Assembly: GCA_963757125.1 (NCBI GenBank)
Contig: CAVWQP010000004.1
Location: forward strand, 620,001-684,000
Reading direction: 5' to 3'
From: CAVVSD01 sp963757125
GTDB taxonomy: Bacteria > Actinomycetota > Thermoleophilia > Solirubrobacterales > Solirubrobacteraceae
DNA length: 64,000 nt
How positions within the stretch are numbered: the stretch's first letter is position 1; each line of letters begins with the position of its first letter. Both the position numbers and the translations under genes were made by a program. Of the stretch, positions 49,669 through 59,272 are shown in pieces. Under the pieces are notes generated by a model, which made no database searches, had not been told where the DNA came from, and was given only the letters and a program-made list of their open reading frames with translations.

Positions 49669-50322
49669 ATGTCCGTCGTCCCGGAGCCCGACGTCCTCGC
49701 CCGCGGCCCGTGGGCGCCGGAGGACGTCGTCGCGCGGTGGTCGGATCAGCACTTCGTGCCGGCGCCGGAGGCGGCCGCCGAGGCCGACCTCGCCATCGAG
49801 GCCCTCAGGCGCCGCGGATCCCCGAGCCACGACGGTCTCGCGGCACGGCTCGTCGACTTCGGCCAGGTCGACGGACGCCTGGAGCTCGACCTGCAGCCGC
49901 TGCGCTGGGCGCTGCGCCTCGTGCCGGGCGACGCGGCCGGGTCGATCTCGGCGCTCTGTGTCACGCGCGCGCACGACGGGCGCTGGCTCGCGGGCAGGCG
50001 CGCGGCGTGGCTCTCGCAGTGGGCCGGGCGCTGGACGCTCGGCGCGGGCGGCGCCGTCGACGTCGGCGAGAGCCCCGCGCGGACGCTCGAGCGCGAGCTC
50101 GTGGAGGAGTGGTCGGTCAGTCCCGAGCGACTGAGCGTCGAGGCGCTCATCCGGCTTCCCCACGGGATGGTCATGGTCGTCGGGCTGGCCTGGCTGGCAC
50201 CCGGGGCCGAGGTCCGGGCCGACGACGAGCACGACGACTTCGCCTGGTGGCCGGCCGACGTCGACGCGTGGCCGGCCGAGGCCGGCGACGAGCTGCGGCG
50301 CATGGCCAAGGCGCTCTCATGA
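49669..50322 (+). CDS. NUDIX hydrolase with an N-terminal extension
   Basis: The 217-residue protein has a Nudix box GAVDVGESPARTLERELVEE (near residue 128), matching GX5EX7REUXEEXGU except that Ser replaces the final Gly. The preceding TRAHDGRWLAGRRAAWLSQW is the usual entry strand. The first 75 residues are a helical extension without known match. It should hydrolyse a nucleoside diphosphate derivative, metabolite unknown. The stop overlaps the DUF3817 gene start (ATGA). Confidence 0.88.
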   Translation: MSVVPEPDVLARGPWAPEDVVARWSDQHFVPAPEAAAEADLAIEALRRRGSPSHDGLAARLVDFGQVDGRLELDLQPLRWALRLVPGDAAGSISALCVTRAHDGRWLAGRRAAWLSQWAGRWTLGAGGAVDVGESPARTLERELVEEWSVSPERLSVEALIRLPHGMVMVVGLAWLAPGAEVRADDEHDDFAWWPADVDAWPAEAGDELRRMAKALS

Positions 50323-50659
50323 CGAGCGCGCTCCGCAGGATCCTCACCTACGACCGGCTCAAGGCCGCATCATTCGTCCACTCGGCGATCTACGTCACAT
50401 TGCTGACCGTCTGGCTCGTGCCCGGCCTGCACGGTCCCGGAGTTCGTCTTCGGCATGGCCCACGGCGTCGGCTGGATCCTCGATGTCCCTCGCCTGCATC
50501 GTGGCCGTCCGGATCAAGGTCATCTCGCTGCGGCTGGCGGTCGCGGTGGCCGTGCTCGGCGGTGTCGGACCCTTCTTCGGCACCGCGGAGTTCGTCCGCG
50601 AAGGGAGGCGGCGATCCGACCCCGGTGGTCCCGCTAGAGTCCAGCCTCAATGGCCGTAA
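50319..50659 (+). CDS. DUF3817-like membrane protein, two frame breaks
   Basis: The opening RRILTYDRLKAASFVHSAIY and TLLTVWLVPGLHG continue after a shift near 50436 as PEFVFGMAHGVGWIL, and after another near 50482 as MSLACIVAVRIKVISLRLAV and VAVLGGVGPFFGTAEF. Each restoration removes one base. Together they form a three-helix protein of about 112 residues resembling DUF3817 proteins. The corrected frame runs past the start of the 2-oxoglutarate dehydrogenase gene. It is coupled to the NUDIX gene. Confidence 0.6.
50635..50640 (+). promoter_or_regulatory. -10 box TAGAGT for the 2-oxoglutarate dehydrogenase gene
   Basis: TAGAGT lies nine bases before the ATG at 50650, without a ribosome-binding site. 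It sits within the end of the DUF3817-like gene. The same hexamer is used at 20222 and 45278. Confidence 0.5.
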
Positions 50660-53600
50660 ACACGACGATTCAGGTCGTCATGCCCCAGATGGGCGAGTCG
50701 GTGACCGAGGGAACGGTCCTCTCCTGGTTCAAGCAGGAAGGCGAGGAGATCGCCGCGGACGAACCCCTCGTCGAGATCTCCACCGACAAGATCGACGCCG
50801 AGGTGCCCTCTCCGGGAGCAGGCACGCTCGTGAAGCTGCACGTCGCCGAGGGCGACACCGTGACCGTGGGCCAGGTGCTCGCCGAGATCGCGCCGACGAA
50901 CGGCGCGAGCGCGGAGCACGCCAACGGTTCCGACAACGGCGGTTCCGCCGCCGTGCAGGAAGCTCCCGAGACCGACGACGCCGCCGGTGAGATCCTCGAG
51001 ATCGTCATGCCCCAGATGGGCGAGTCGGTCACCGAGGGCACGATCCTCGAGTGGGCCAAGGGCCCCGGGGACACGATCGCAGTCGACGAGACCATCGTCG
51101 AGATCTCCACCGACAAGGTCGACGCCGAGGTGCCGTCCCCGGCCAGCGGCACGATCACCGAGATCCTCGCCGAGGCGGGCGACACGGTGACCGTCGGCCA
51201 GGTCCTCGCGCGCCTCCAGGCGGGCGCAGGCGCGCCACGCGCGAGCGCACCCGCCGTGCCCGAGGCTCCTGCAACGGGCGTTGCAGGCACCGGCAACGGC
51301 GCGCACGGGGTGCGGGGACGTCGCCCTTCGACGATCTCCCCCGTCGCGCGCCGCATGGCCTCCATCGAGGGCGTCGACCTCTCCCGCGTGGCCGGCTCCG
51401 GCCCGGGCGGGCGCATCACGAAGGCCGACGTGCTCGCCGCGAAGGGCAACGGCGGCGCGGTCGTCGCGGCTGCGGCACCCGCTCGCTCCGACCGGCGGCG
51501 AGGCGCTGCCCATCCGCGGCGGCGCAGCGATGCTCGCGAAGTACATGGACGAGAGCCGGTCGATCCCGACCGCGACCTCGTTCCGCACGCTGACCGTCAC
51601 GATGATGGACGGCCGCCGCAAGGAGCTGAAGGCGGCGGGCCAGCGCGTCTCCTTCACCCACCTCATCGCCTACGCGATCGCCCGCGCGGCGACCGAGGAG
51701 ATGCCGGTGATGGCGCATCACTTCGCCGAGATCGACGGCAAGCCGCACCGCATCGACGACGCAGCCGTGAACCTCGGCATCGCCGTCGACGTCGAGAAGA
51801 AGGACGGCTCGCGGACCCTCATGGTCCCGGTCATCCGCGACGCGGGGCGCATGACGTTCCCCGAGTTCCTCGGCGCGTTCGGCGAGCTCATCAGCAAGGC
51901 CCGCGAGAACAAGCTGAGCGCCGACGACCTCACGGGCGCGAACGTCTCGCTGACCAACCCGGGCGGCATCGGCACCATCGCCTCCGTCCCGCGGCTCATG
52001 GTCGGCCAGGGCACCATCGTGGCGACCGGCTCGATCGACTACCCCGTGGGCCTCGGCGCCATCGGGGCCATGATCGGCGCCGAGAAGGTCATGACGATGA
52101 CCTCGACGTACGACCACCGCATCATCCAGGGCGCGGAGTCGGGTCGGTTCCTCGCGCTCGTCGAGGAGCTCCTGCAGGGCGAGCACGGCTTCTACGACCG
52201 GCTCTTCGCCGAGCTGGGCGTCACGCTGGGCGCGCCGCCCGCCGCTCCGGCGCCGGCCGCGGCCGCCGCCACGGCGCGCGAGGTCGCCGTCGCACCCTCC
52301 GCGACACAGGTCGACGAGGAGCTGCTGCAGGCCGTCCAGGCCGCGACGTCGCTCCTGAAGGCCCACCGCACCCACGGCCACCTGGCCGCGAGGCTGGACC
52401 CGCTGGGCACGGAGCCCGAGGGCGACCCGGCGCTCGATCCCGAGCCGCTGGGCCTGACCCGCGAGGTCATGGGCCGCATCCCGTCGCGCATCCTGCGCAT
52501 GCACGTCCCCGGCGCCACGCTGGCCGACGCGCTCCCGCACCTGCGTGAGACCTACTGCGGCACGATCGCCTACGAGATCGAGCACCTCGCGTCGCACCGC
52601 CAGCGCGGCTGGCTGCGCGAGAAGATCGAGTCCGGCGAGTTCCGCAACCAGCTCACGTCGGACGAGCAGAAGTGGCTCCTCGGCCGCCTCATCAAGGTGG
52701 ACGCCTTCGAGCGCTTCATGCACAAGGCGTACCTGGGCCAGAAGCAGTTCTCGGTCGAGGGCCTGGACATGACGGTGCCGATGATCGACCAGCTCATCCA
52801 CCTGGCGGCGGCGCACGGCGGCCGCGAGGTCGTGGTCGGCATGGCGCACCGCGGCCGGCTCAACGTGCTCGCGCACAACCTCGGCCGCCCCTACGACACG
52901 ATCTTCGCCGAGTTCGAGGGCGCATCGACCCTCGACGCGGTCACGACGATCCCGCAGGGCGGCACCGGCGACGTGAAGTACCACCACGGCTCGCAGGGGT
53001 CCTACGTGCTGCCCGACGGCGGCACGATCCTCGTGAACCTGGAGAGCAACCCGTCCCACCTCGAGTACGTGCACCCGGTCGTCGTCGGCGCCGCACGCGC
53101 CGCGCAGACGACGCGCCAGGGCCCGCACGCGCACCGCGACACCGCCTCCGCGCTCCCGCTCGTGCTGCACGGCGACGCCGCGTTCCCGGGCCAGGGCGTC
53201 GTGGCGGAGACGCTGAACCTCCAGGCGCTCGACGGCTACAGCGTCGGCGGCACCGTCCACCTCATCCAGAACAACCAGGTCGGCTTCACCACCGACCCGG
53301 ACGACAGCCGGTCGACCCACTGGGCCTCGGACCTCGCCAAGGGCTTCGACGTCCCGATCATCCACGTCAACGCCGACGATCCGGCCGCGTGCATCTCGGC
53401 CGTCCGCCTCGCGTTCGCGTACCGGCAGCAGTTCGGCCACGACGTCGTGATCGATCTCATCGGCTACCGGCGCTTCGGTCACAACGAGGCCGACGAGCCC
53501 GCCTACACCCAGCCGGAGATGTACGCGAAGATCAAGCAGCACAAGCGCGTCGTCGACATCTGGGGCGAGCTCCTCGTCGAGCAGGGCACCATCACGCCCG

Positions 53601-54958
53601 CCGACGTCGAGGAGCAGAAGGCGGCGATGTGGGACCACCTGTCCCAGCTGCACGCCGACCTCAAGGCGAAGATCAAGGCCGCCGAGGACGCAGGCGACGT
53701 CGAGCAGCCCACGGGCGAGTACCAGCTCGATCGCTCACCGTCGCCCGACGTCCCCACCGCGGTCGACGCGGGTCTGCTGCGGGTGCTCAACGAGCAGCTG
53801 CTGCGGGTGCCCGAGTCGTTCACGATCCACCCGAAGCTCGCCGGCCAGCTCGACCGGCGCCGCAAGGCGCTCGACGAGGGCGGCCGCATCGACTGGGGCC
53901 AGGCCGAGGCGCTCGCGATCGCGTCACTCGTCACCGAGGGGACGCCGATCCGGCTCACCGGCCAGGACTCCGAGCGCGGCACGTTCTCCCAGCGGCACAT
54001 GGTCCTGCACGACGCGAAGACCGGGCAGACCTACAGCCCGATCCAGCATCTCGACGAGGCCAAGGCGCCGTTCGAGCTGCACAACTCGCCGCTCAGCGAG
54101 ATCGCGGCGCTCGGGTTCGAGTACGGCTACAGCGCCGAGGCGCCCGACGCACTCGTCATGTGGGAGGCGCAGTTCGGCGACTTCGCCAACAGCGCGCAGG
54201 TCATCTTCGACCAGTTCATCGTCTCCGGCCTGGCCAAGTGGGGCCAGACCACGCGGCTGACGATGCTGCTCCCGCACGGCTACGAGGGCTCGGGTCCCGA
54301 GCACTCCAGCGCGCGTCTCGAGCGGTTCCTGCAGCTCGCGGCCGAGGGCAACATCCGCGTCGCGAACCTCACGACGCCGGCGCAGATGTTCCACCTCATC
54401 CGGCGCCAGGCGAAGATCCCCAAGCAGCGCCCGCTGATCATCATGACGCCGAAGTCGCTGCTGCGGCTCCCGCAGGCGTCCAACCGGATCGAGCACCTCT
54501 CCGAGACGCGGTTCTTCCCCGTCCTCGCCGAGCCGTGGATCGACGTGGACAAGGTCACCCGGCTCATCCTGTGCACGGGCAAGATCTACTACGACCTCGT
54601 CGGCCATGCGCAGCGCGAGAACAACGAGTCCGTGGCGGTCGGGCGCGTCGAGCTGCTCTACCCGTTCCCGGAGGCGCAGCTCGTGGAGCTGCTCGCGACC
54701 TACCCGAACCTCGAGGAGGTCGTGTGGGTGCAGGAGGAGCCGCGCAACATGGGCGCACGCGCGCACATGGGCCCGCGCCTCATGCAGATCCTGCCCGAGC
54801 ACCTGCGCTTCGGGTACGTCGGGCGCCCCGAGCGCGCGTCGACCGGCGAGGGCTACCCGGCCGCGCACGTCCTCGAGCAGAGCCGCATCCTCGAGACCGC
54901 GCTCGACGTCTCGCGGCCGATCACGCTGTATCCGAAAAAGCGCCCCGGCGACCGCTAG
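50650..54958 (+). CDS. kgd: 2-Oxoglutarate dehydrogenase E2-E1 fusion with two lipoyl domains, frameshifted
   Basis: One base must be removed near 51481 to join two frames into a chain of about 1435 residues. Order: lipoyl domain 1 (lipoyl Lys47 in STDKIDAE), lipoyl domain 2 (Lys156 in STDKVDAE), a peripheral-subunit-binding domain at about 228-263 (SPVARRMASIEGVDLSRVAG), the E2 succinyltransferase domain (TSTYDHRIIQGAESGRFLAL) and a full E1 domain (GMAHRGRLNVLAHNLGRP, LHGDAAFPGQGVVAETLNL, GYRRFGHNEADEPAYTQP). Described actinobacterial Kgd/OdhA proteins have E2-E1 without lipoyl or binding domains. This chain could supply its own swinging arms and bind E3. The break lies in the linker after the binding domain, so it may be an artefact. 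Confidence 0.9.
50677..51219 (+). repeat. Tandem lipoyl-domain repeat, 327-bp period
   Basis: The two lipoyl domains repeat with a 109-codon period. Long stretches are nearly identical at DNA level, for example the 26 bases from 50677 and from 51004, including many third positions. This points to recent duplication or gene conversion within the gene. Confidence 0.8.
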
Positions 54959-54979
54959 CCGGACCGGCATGAGCTGCGT

Positions 54980-55042
54980 GCGATCGGTCACACGACGTGG
55001 CCGATCGCCTCGAGCCCGCGTATAACCGGATCGACCGATCCG
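54980..55042 (+). promoter_or_regulatory. Promoter with two inverted repeats ahead of the MFS gene
   Basis: GCGATCGG (54980-54987) and CCGATCGC (55001-55008) are perfect arms with a 13-bp spacer. CGGATCG (55027-55033) and CGATCCG (55036-55042) form a second perfect repeat with a 2-bp spacer, directly after the -10-like TATAAC (55021-55026). The shared half-site CGATCSG suggests cooperative repression by the TetR protein encoded at 56525. GGAG lies seven bases before the ATG. Confidence 0.6.
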
Positions 55043-55064
55043 CTTTCGTACCCGGAGCTCTTGC

Positions 55065-56532
55065 ATGCCGCAGCAAACCGAGACCAACCGCTGGCTCGTC
55101 CTCGTCCTCGTCTGCCTCGCGCAGTTCATGGTCGTGCTCGACGCGACGATCACGAACGTCGCGTTGCCGTCGATCCAGGAGGACCTCAACTTCTCGCAGG
55201 GCAGCCTGCAGTGGGTGATCAACGCCTACACGCTCGTCTTCGGCGGCTTCCTGCTGCTCGGCGGTCGAGCGGGCGACCTGTTCGGCCGCAAGCGCATCTT
55301 CCTGGCCGGCGTCGTGATCTTCACCGCCGCGTCGCTCGCCAACGGGCTGTCGCAGTCGGGCGGGATGCTCATCGCCTTCCGCGCGCTGCAGGGCCTGGGC
55401 GCCGCGCTCGTGTCCCCGGCCGCGCTGTCGATCATCACGACGACGTTCGCCGAGGGTGAGGACCGTGCGAAGGCGCTCGGCGTCTGGAGCGCGATCGCCG
55501 CGGGCGGCGCCGCGTTCGGCCTGCTGCTGGGCGGCATCCTGACCGACCTGTTCTCGTGGGAGTGGATCTTCTTCGTCAACGTGCCGATCGGCATCGCCGC
55601 GTTCGTGCTGTCGATGCGCTACGTCCCGGAGTCCGTGGCCCCCGAGCGCCCGGACACCGTCGACCTCCCCGGCGCGATCTCGGTGACCGCCGGCCTCATG
55701 GTGCTCGTGTTCGCGCTCGTGAAGGCGCAGGACTACGGCTGGAGCTCCGCGCGGACGCTCGGCCTGGGCGCCGTCGCCGTCGCGCTGCTCGCCGCCTTCG
55801 TGTTCATCGAGTCGCGTTCGAAGGCGCCGCTCATCCGCCTGGGCATCTTCCGATCGCGCAACATCTCGGGCTCCAATGCCGTCATGCTGCTCGTGATCGG
55901 CGGGATGTACGCCTTCTTCTTCCTCGTGTCGCTCTACGTGCAGCAGGTGCTGGGCTACTCGCCGCTGGAAGCGGGCCTCGCGTTCCTGCCGTTCACGCTC
56001 GGCATCATCGTCGGCGCGGGCGCGTCGCAGGCGATCGCGAAGCGGATCCCCGTGCACTTCATCGCGCTCATCGGGATCGGGCTCGCGATCCTCGGCCTGG
56101 TGATCCTGCGGGGTGCCGGGGTGGACGGGACGTATCTCGGCAACCTGCTGCCGGGCATCATCCCGATGTCGATCGGCATGGGCATGACGTTCCTGCCGCT
56201 GACGCTCGTGGCCACCACCGGCGTCGTCAAACTCCGACGCCGGCCTCGCCTCGGGCCTGTTCAACACGTCGCAGCAGGTGGGCGGCGCGCTCGGCCTGGC
56301 GGTCCTGTCGACGATCGCCGCCACGCACACGACGAACGTGCTCGACGGCCTCAGCGCGGCGCCGACCGCGCAGCAGCGGGCCGAGGCGGTCGTCGAGGGG
56401 TTCCAGGTCGCCTACCTCGGCGGCATCGGACTGCTCGTGCTCGGCGCGATCGTCCTCGTCTCGGTGCTGCGCACGCGCGACATGGCGGCGGTGGCGGCCG
56501 CCGAAGGCCAGCCGGTGGCGGTCGGTGCCTGA
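55065..56532 (+). CDS. DHA2-family (EmrB/QacA) drug exporter, frameshifted
   Basis: A 14-helix exporter with AQFMVVLDATITNVALPSIQ in helix 1, WVINAYTLVFGGFLLLGGRA and motif A GRAGDLFGRKRIFLAG, and GLGAALVSPAALSIITTTFA (motif C region). The frame changes near 56230: VVATTGVVK continues as NSDAGLASGLFNTSQQVGGA after removal of one A from AAA, giving 488 residues. It is the likely target of the TetR gene that overlaps its end by eight bases. The exported substrate is unknown. Confidence 0.88.
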
Positions 56533-57184
56533 GGCACCCGTCGCCGCCGAAGCTCCGCGCCGCGCCCTGCGCGCGGACGCGGAGCGCAACCGGCGGCTCG
56601 TGCTGGACGCGGCCGCCGCGGTCTTCGCGGAGCGCGGGCTGGAGGCCGGCGTCGCGGAGATCGCGCAGCGCGCGGGCGTGGGGACCGCGACGGTCTTCCG
56701 CCGCTTCCCCACCAAGCAGGACCTGATCGTCGCGGTCGTCGACGCGCGCATCTGCGACATGGGCGACCAGCTCGAGGCGGCGCAGGCCGACCCCGACCCG
56801 TGGGCCGGGGTCGTCGGCGCCCTCGAGGCCGTCGCCCGCACGCAGGCGCGCGACCGCGGGCTGTTCGAGGCGATCGGCAGCGCGGTGAGCGGCGACGAGC
56901 ACCTGCACGCCCGGCACATCGAGCTCATGGGCCGCCTGGAGGCGATCGTCGAGGCGGCGAAGGCCGCGGGCGTGCTGCGCGAGGACGTCGCCGCGACCGA
57001 CCTGCCCCTGCTCGCCGCCGGCGCGGCCAGCTCGTGCCAGACCGCGGGCGGCGACGCCCCGGAGATCTGGCGCCGGTACCTGGGCATCATGCTCGACGGC
57101 CTGCGCCCGGGCGCGGCAACGCCGCTGCCCGTCGGTCCGCGCACGCTCGAGGAGATCCTCGAGGCCAAGGCCCGCTGTGACTGA
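56525..57184 (+). CDS. TetR-family regulator of the MFS exporter
   Basis: The 219-residue protein has a TetR helix-turn-helix: DAERNRRLVLDAAAAVFAER, EIAQRAGVGTATVFRRFPTK and QDLIVAVVDARI. The remaining 150 residues are the ligand-binding domain. GTG 56525 lies inside the exporter gene, so expression is coupled. Paired repressor-exporter genes usually respond to the exported compound. Its probable operators are the two inverted repeats at 54980-55042. Confidence 0.9.
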   Translation: MPEAPVAAEAPRRALRADAERNRRLVLDAAAAVFAERGLEAGVAEIAQRAGVGTATVFRRFPTKQDLIVAVVDARICDMGDQLEAAQADPDPWAGVVGALEAVARTQARDRGLFEAIGSAVSGDEHLHARHIELMGRLEAIVEAAKAAGVLREDVAATDLPLLAAGAASSCQTAGGDAPEIWRRYLGIMLDGLRPGAATPLPVGPRTLEEILEAKARCD

Positions 57185-57446
57185 CCGCGCCGAGCGGGTC
57201 CTGGAGCGCATCCGCGACATCCCGCCCGGCTTCGTCCGGACCTACGGCGACGTGTCCCCCGGCGCGCCGCGGTTCGCGGGCACGGTCCTGAGCCAGACCG
57301 AGGACGACGAGGTGCCGTGGTTCCGCGTCGTACGGGCCGACGGCTCGCTGGCCAAGGGCGCGCGCCAGCGCGCGCTGCTCCACGCGGAGGGCGTGCCGTT
57401 CCGGGGCGACCGCGTCGATCTCGCCGTGGCACGATTGCCGACCTGA
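57177..57446 (+). CDS. Alkyltransferase-like (ATL) DNA-binding protein
   Basis: The 89-residue protein has the MGMT DNA-binding fold (IPPGFVRTYGDVSPGA, KGARQRALLHAEGVPFRGD) but where O6-alkylguanine transferases have the acceptor PCHR, it reads VPWFRVV. Tryptophan at this place is the sign of ATL proteins, which bind alkylated guanine and hand it to nucleotide excision repair. It overlaps the TetR gene by eight bases, an operon with YjbQ and a methyltransferase. Confidence 0.85.
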   Translation: MTDRAERVLERIRDIPPGFVRTYGDVSPGAPRFAGTVLSQTEDDEVPWFRVVRADGSLAKGARQRALLHAEGVPFRGDRVDLAVARLPT

Positions 57447-57862
57447 TGTGGCTCCAGCGGCAGATCACCCTGCGCCCGCGCGAACGCGGCTTCCATCTCG
57501 TCACCCGGGAGATCGTCGACGCGGTGCCCGAGCTGGCCGACCTGCGCGTCGGCCTCGCGCACGTCTTCATCCGCCACACGTCGGCCTCGCTGACGCTGAA
57601 CGAGAACGCGAGCGCGGACGTCCGCCGCGACTTCGAGACGTGGTTCTCGAAGGCCGTCTCGGAGTCCGACCGCTGGGAGCACGCGCTCGAGGGCCCCGAC
57701 GACATGCCCGCCCACATCAAGGCGTCGCTGCTGGGCCCGTCCCTGACGCTGCCCGTCGCCGACGGCCGCCTCGCGCTCGGCACGTGGCAGGGCGTCTACC
57801 TGTGCGAGCACCGCGACCACGGCGGCCCGCGGGACCTCGTCGTGACCCTCAACGGTGAGTAG
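57446..57862 (+). CDS. YjbQ/UPF0047 family protein
   Basis: The 138-residue protein matches the YjbQ family: HVFIRHTSASLTLNENAS (with conserved His, Ser, Asn), DDMPAHIKASLLGPSLTLPV and LGTWQGVYLCEHRDHGGPRD. It probably binds a metal through its histidines. Members are annotated as secondary thiamine-phosphate synthases on the basis of E. coli work. ATG 57446 overlaps the ATL stop by one base. Its link to the repair protein is positional only. Confidence 0.88.
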   Translation: MWLQRQITLRPRERGFHLVTREIVDAVPELADLRVGLAHVFIRHTSASLTLNENASADVRRDFETWFSKAVSESDRWEHALEGPDDMPAHIKASLLGPSLTLPVADGRLALGTWQGVYLCEHRDHGGPRDLVVTLNGE

Positions 57863-58529
57863 CTACGACGCCCTCGTCGGGCGCGAGGGCCTCTCCGCGA
57901 GCCATCGGCTCCTCGTCGATGCCGTTCCCCACGGCGCGCGCGTGCTCGACGTCGGGTGCTCCGGCGGCTACCTCGCCGTGGCGCTGCGCGAGGAGCGCGG
58001 CGCCTCCGTCATCGGCCTCGAGCCCGACCCGGTCGCGGTCGATGCCGCCCGCCGGCGCGGCGTCGAGGTGATCGCCGGCTCCGTGGAGGACCCGACCGCC
58101 CTCGCGGCCGTCCGCGGCCCGTTCGACGCCGTCGTCTGCGGCGACGTGCTGGAGCACGTCGTCGATCCGTGGGCCACGCTCGCCGCGCTCGCCGGCCTGC
58201 TGCGCCCCGGCGGCCGCGCCGTCGTCTCGCTGCCCAACGCGGCGCACTGGACCGTGCGCCGGGCGCTCGTCCGCGGGCGCTTCCCGCGCGAGGACCACGG
58301 GCTGTTCGACCGCACGCACCTGCGCTGGTTCACCCGCGCGGACGCCCGCGCACTCGTGACCGGCGCCGGCCTGGAGATCGTCGGCGAGAGCTTCACGGAA
58401 GCACCGCTGCCGCTCGAGGCGCACGTCGCCCTGCCCGGCCGCGTGCGCTCGCTCGCCGTCCGCAGGGCCCCGGAGCTCTTCGCGCTGCAGGTCGTGCTGG
58501 TCGGTCAGCGCCCGGCGGACGCGCGGTAG
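57855..58529 (+). CDS. SAM-dependent methyltransferase
   Basis: The 224-residue protein has the SAM site ARVLDVGCSGGYLAVALREE, ASVIGLEPDPVAVDAARRRG and CGDVLEHVVDPWATLAALAG, like the UbiG/class I methyltransferases associated with glycan synthesis. GTG 57855 overlaps YjbQ by eight bases. The end overlaps the convergent peptidase E gene by 25 bp. Target unknown. Confidence 0.85.
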   Translation: MSSYDALVGREGLSASHRLLVDAVPHGARVLDVGCSGGYLAVALREERGASVIGLEPDPVAVDAARRRGVEVIAGSVEDPTALAAVRGPFDAVVCGDVLEHVVDPWATLAALAGLLRPGGRAVVSLPNAAHWTVRRALVRGRFPREDHGLFDRTHLRWFTRADARALVTGAGLEIVGESFTEAPLPLEAHVALPGRVRSLAVRRAPELFALQVVLVGQRPADAR

Positions 58530-59272
58530 CGCAGCGAGCGCAGCTCGCGGACGTCGGCGTCCATCGCGCGCGTCATCGACGGCCGCGAGGACAGCGCCTC
58601 CACCGGCACCTCGCTCACGCCGTCGGCCTCGACGCGGATGCAGCGCAGCCCCGGCTTGGAGCCGACGACCCGCGTCAGCTCGCGGTCCTCCCAGAGCAGC
58701 GCGACGCCGTCGTCGGCGGCGTAGCCGGCGGGAAGCGCGCCCGAGGCGACGGCGTCGAGATAGGGGCGGCGGCGGTCCGGCTCCCCGTCGAGGTGCACGG
58801 ACATCGAGCCCGGCAGGAGACCGAGGCCCTCGACGGGCGCGGCCGCGCCGGACGACTTCGTGATGCCGCCCTCGAACCAGCACATCGCCCCTGCGCTCAG
58901 CCCGGCCAGCACCGTCCCCTGCTCCCACGCCTCGCGCAGGATCTCGTCGAGGCCGTGGGCCCGCCAGATCGCGAGCATGTTGCGCATGGAGCCGCCGCCG
59001 ACGTAGATGAGGTCCTGCTCGAGCAGGTGCGTGTGCAGGTCGACCGGGTGCTGCCCGAGCCGGAACAGCGACAGGTGCGTCGGCTCGCACGGACGGTCGG
59101 CGAACGCGGCGTGGAAGCGGGCGATCTGCTCGTTCGGGTCGCCGCTGGCGGTGGGGAGGAAGCAGATGCGCGGCACCGGCCGCGCGGTGAGGCCCAGCAC
59201 GAACTCGTCCAGCGCGCCGCCGACGGGCTCCATCGTGAACCCGCCGCCGCCCATTGCGAGGATCGTGCTCAA
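58505..59272 (-). CDS. Peptidase E (S51) family protein
   Basis: The 255-residue protein has the S51 nucleophile elbow AGLSAGAMCWFEGG, a preceding VGGGSMRNMLAIW and a conserved His in SMSVHLDGEPDRR. Peptidase E cleaves Asp-Xaa dipeptides, but the family also includes cyanophycinases. ATG 59272 overlaps the stop of a paralogue upstream (ATGA), so the two form one operon. About half of the residues look alike between the two. Confidence 0.85.
   Translation of the reverse strand: MSTILAMGGGGFTMEPVGGALDEFVLGLTARPVPRICFLPTASGDPNEQIARFHAAFADRPCEPTHLSLFRLGQHPVDLHTHLLEQDLIYVGGGSMRNMLAIWRAHGLDEILREAWEQGTVLAGLSAGAMCWFEGGITKSSGAAAPVEGLGLLPGSMSVHLDGEPDRRRPYLDAVASGALPAGYAADDGVALLWEDRELTRVVGSKPGLRCIRVEADGVSEVPVEALSSRPSMTRAMDADVRELRSLRYRASAGR

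Noticed and set aside
51400..51560. Programmed ribosomal frameshifting in the 2-oxoglutarate dehydrogenase gene.
   Set aside because: No slippery site with a nearby stop in the zero frame is seen, the shift lies in a linker, and similar single-base breaks occur in many other genes.
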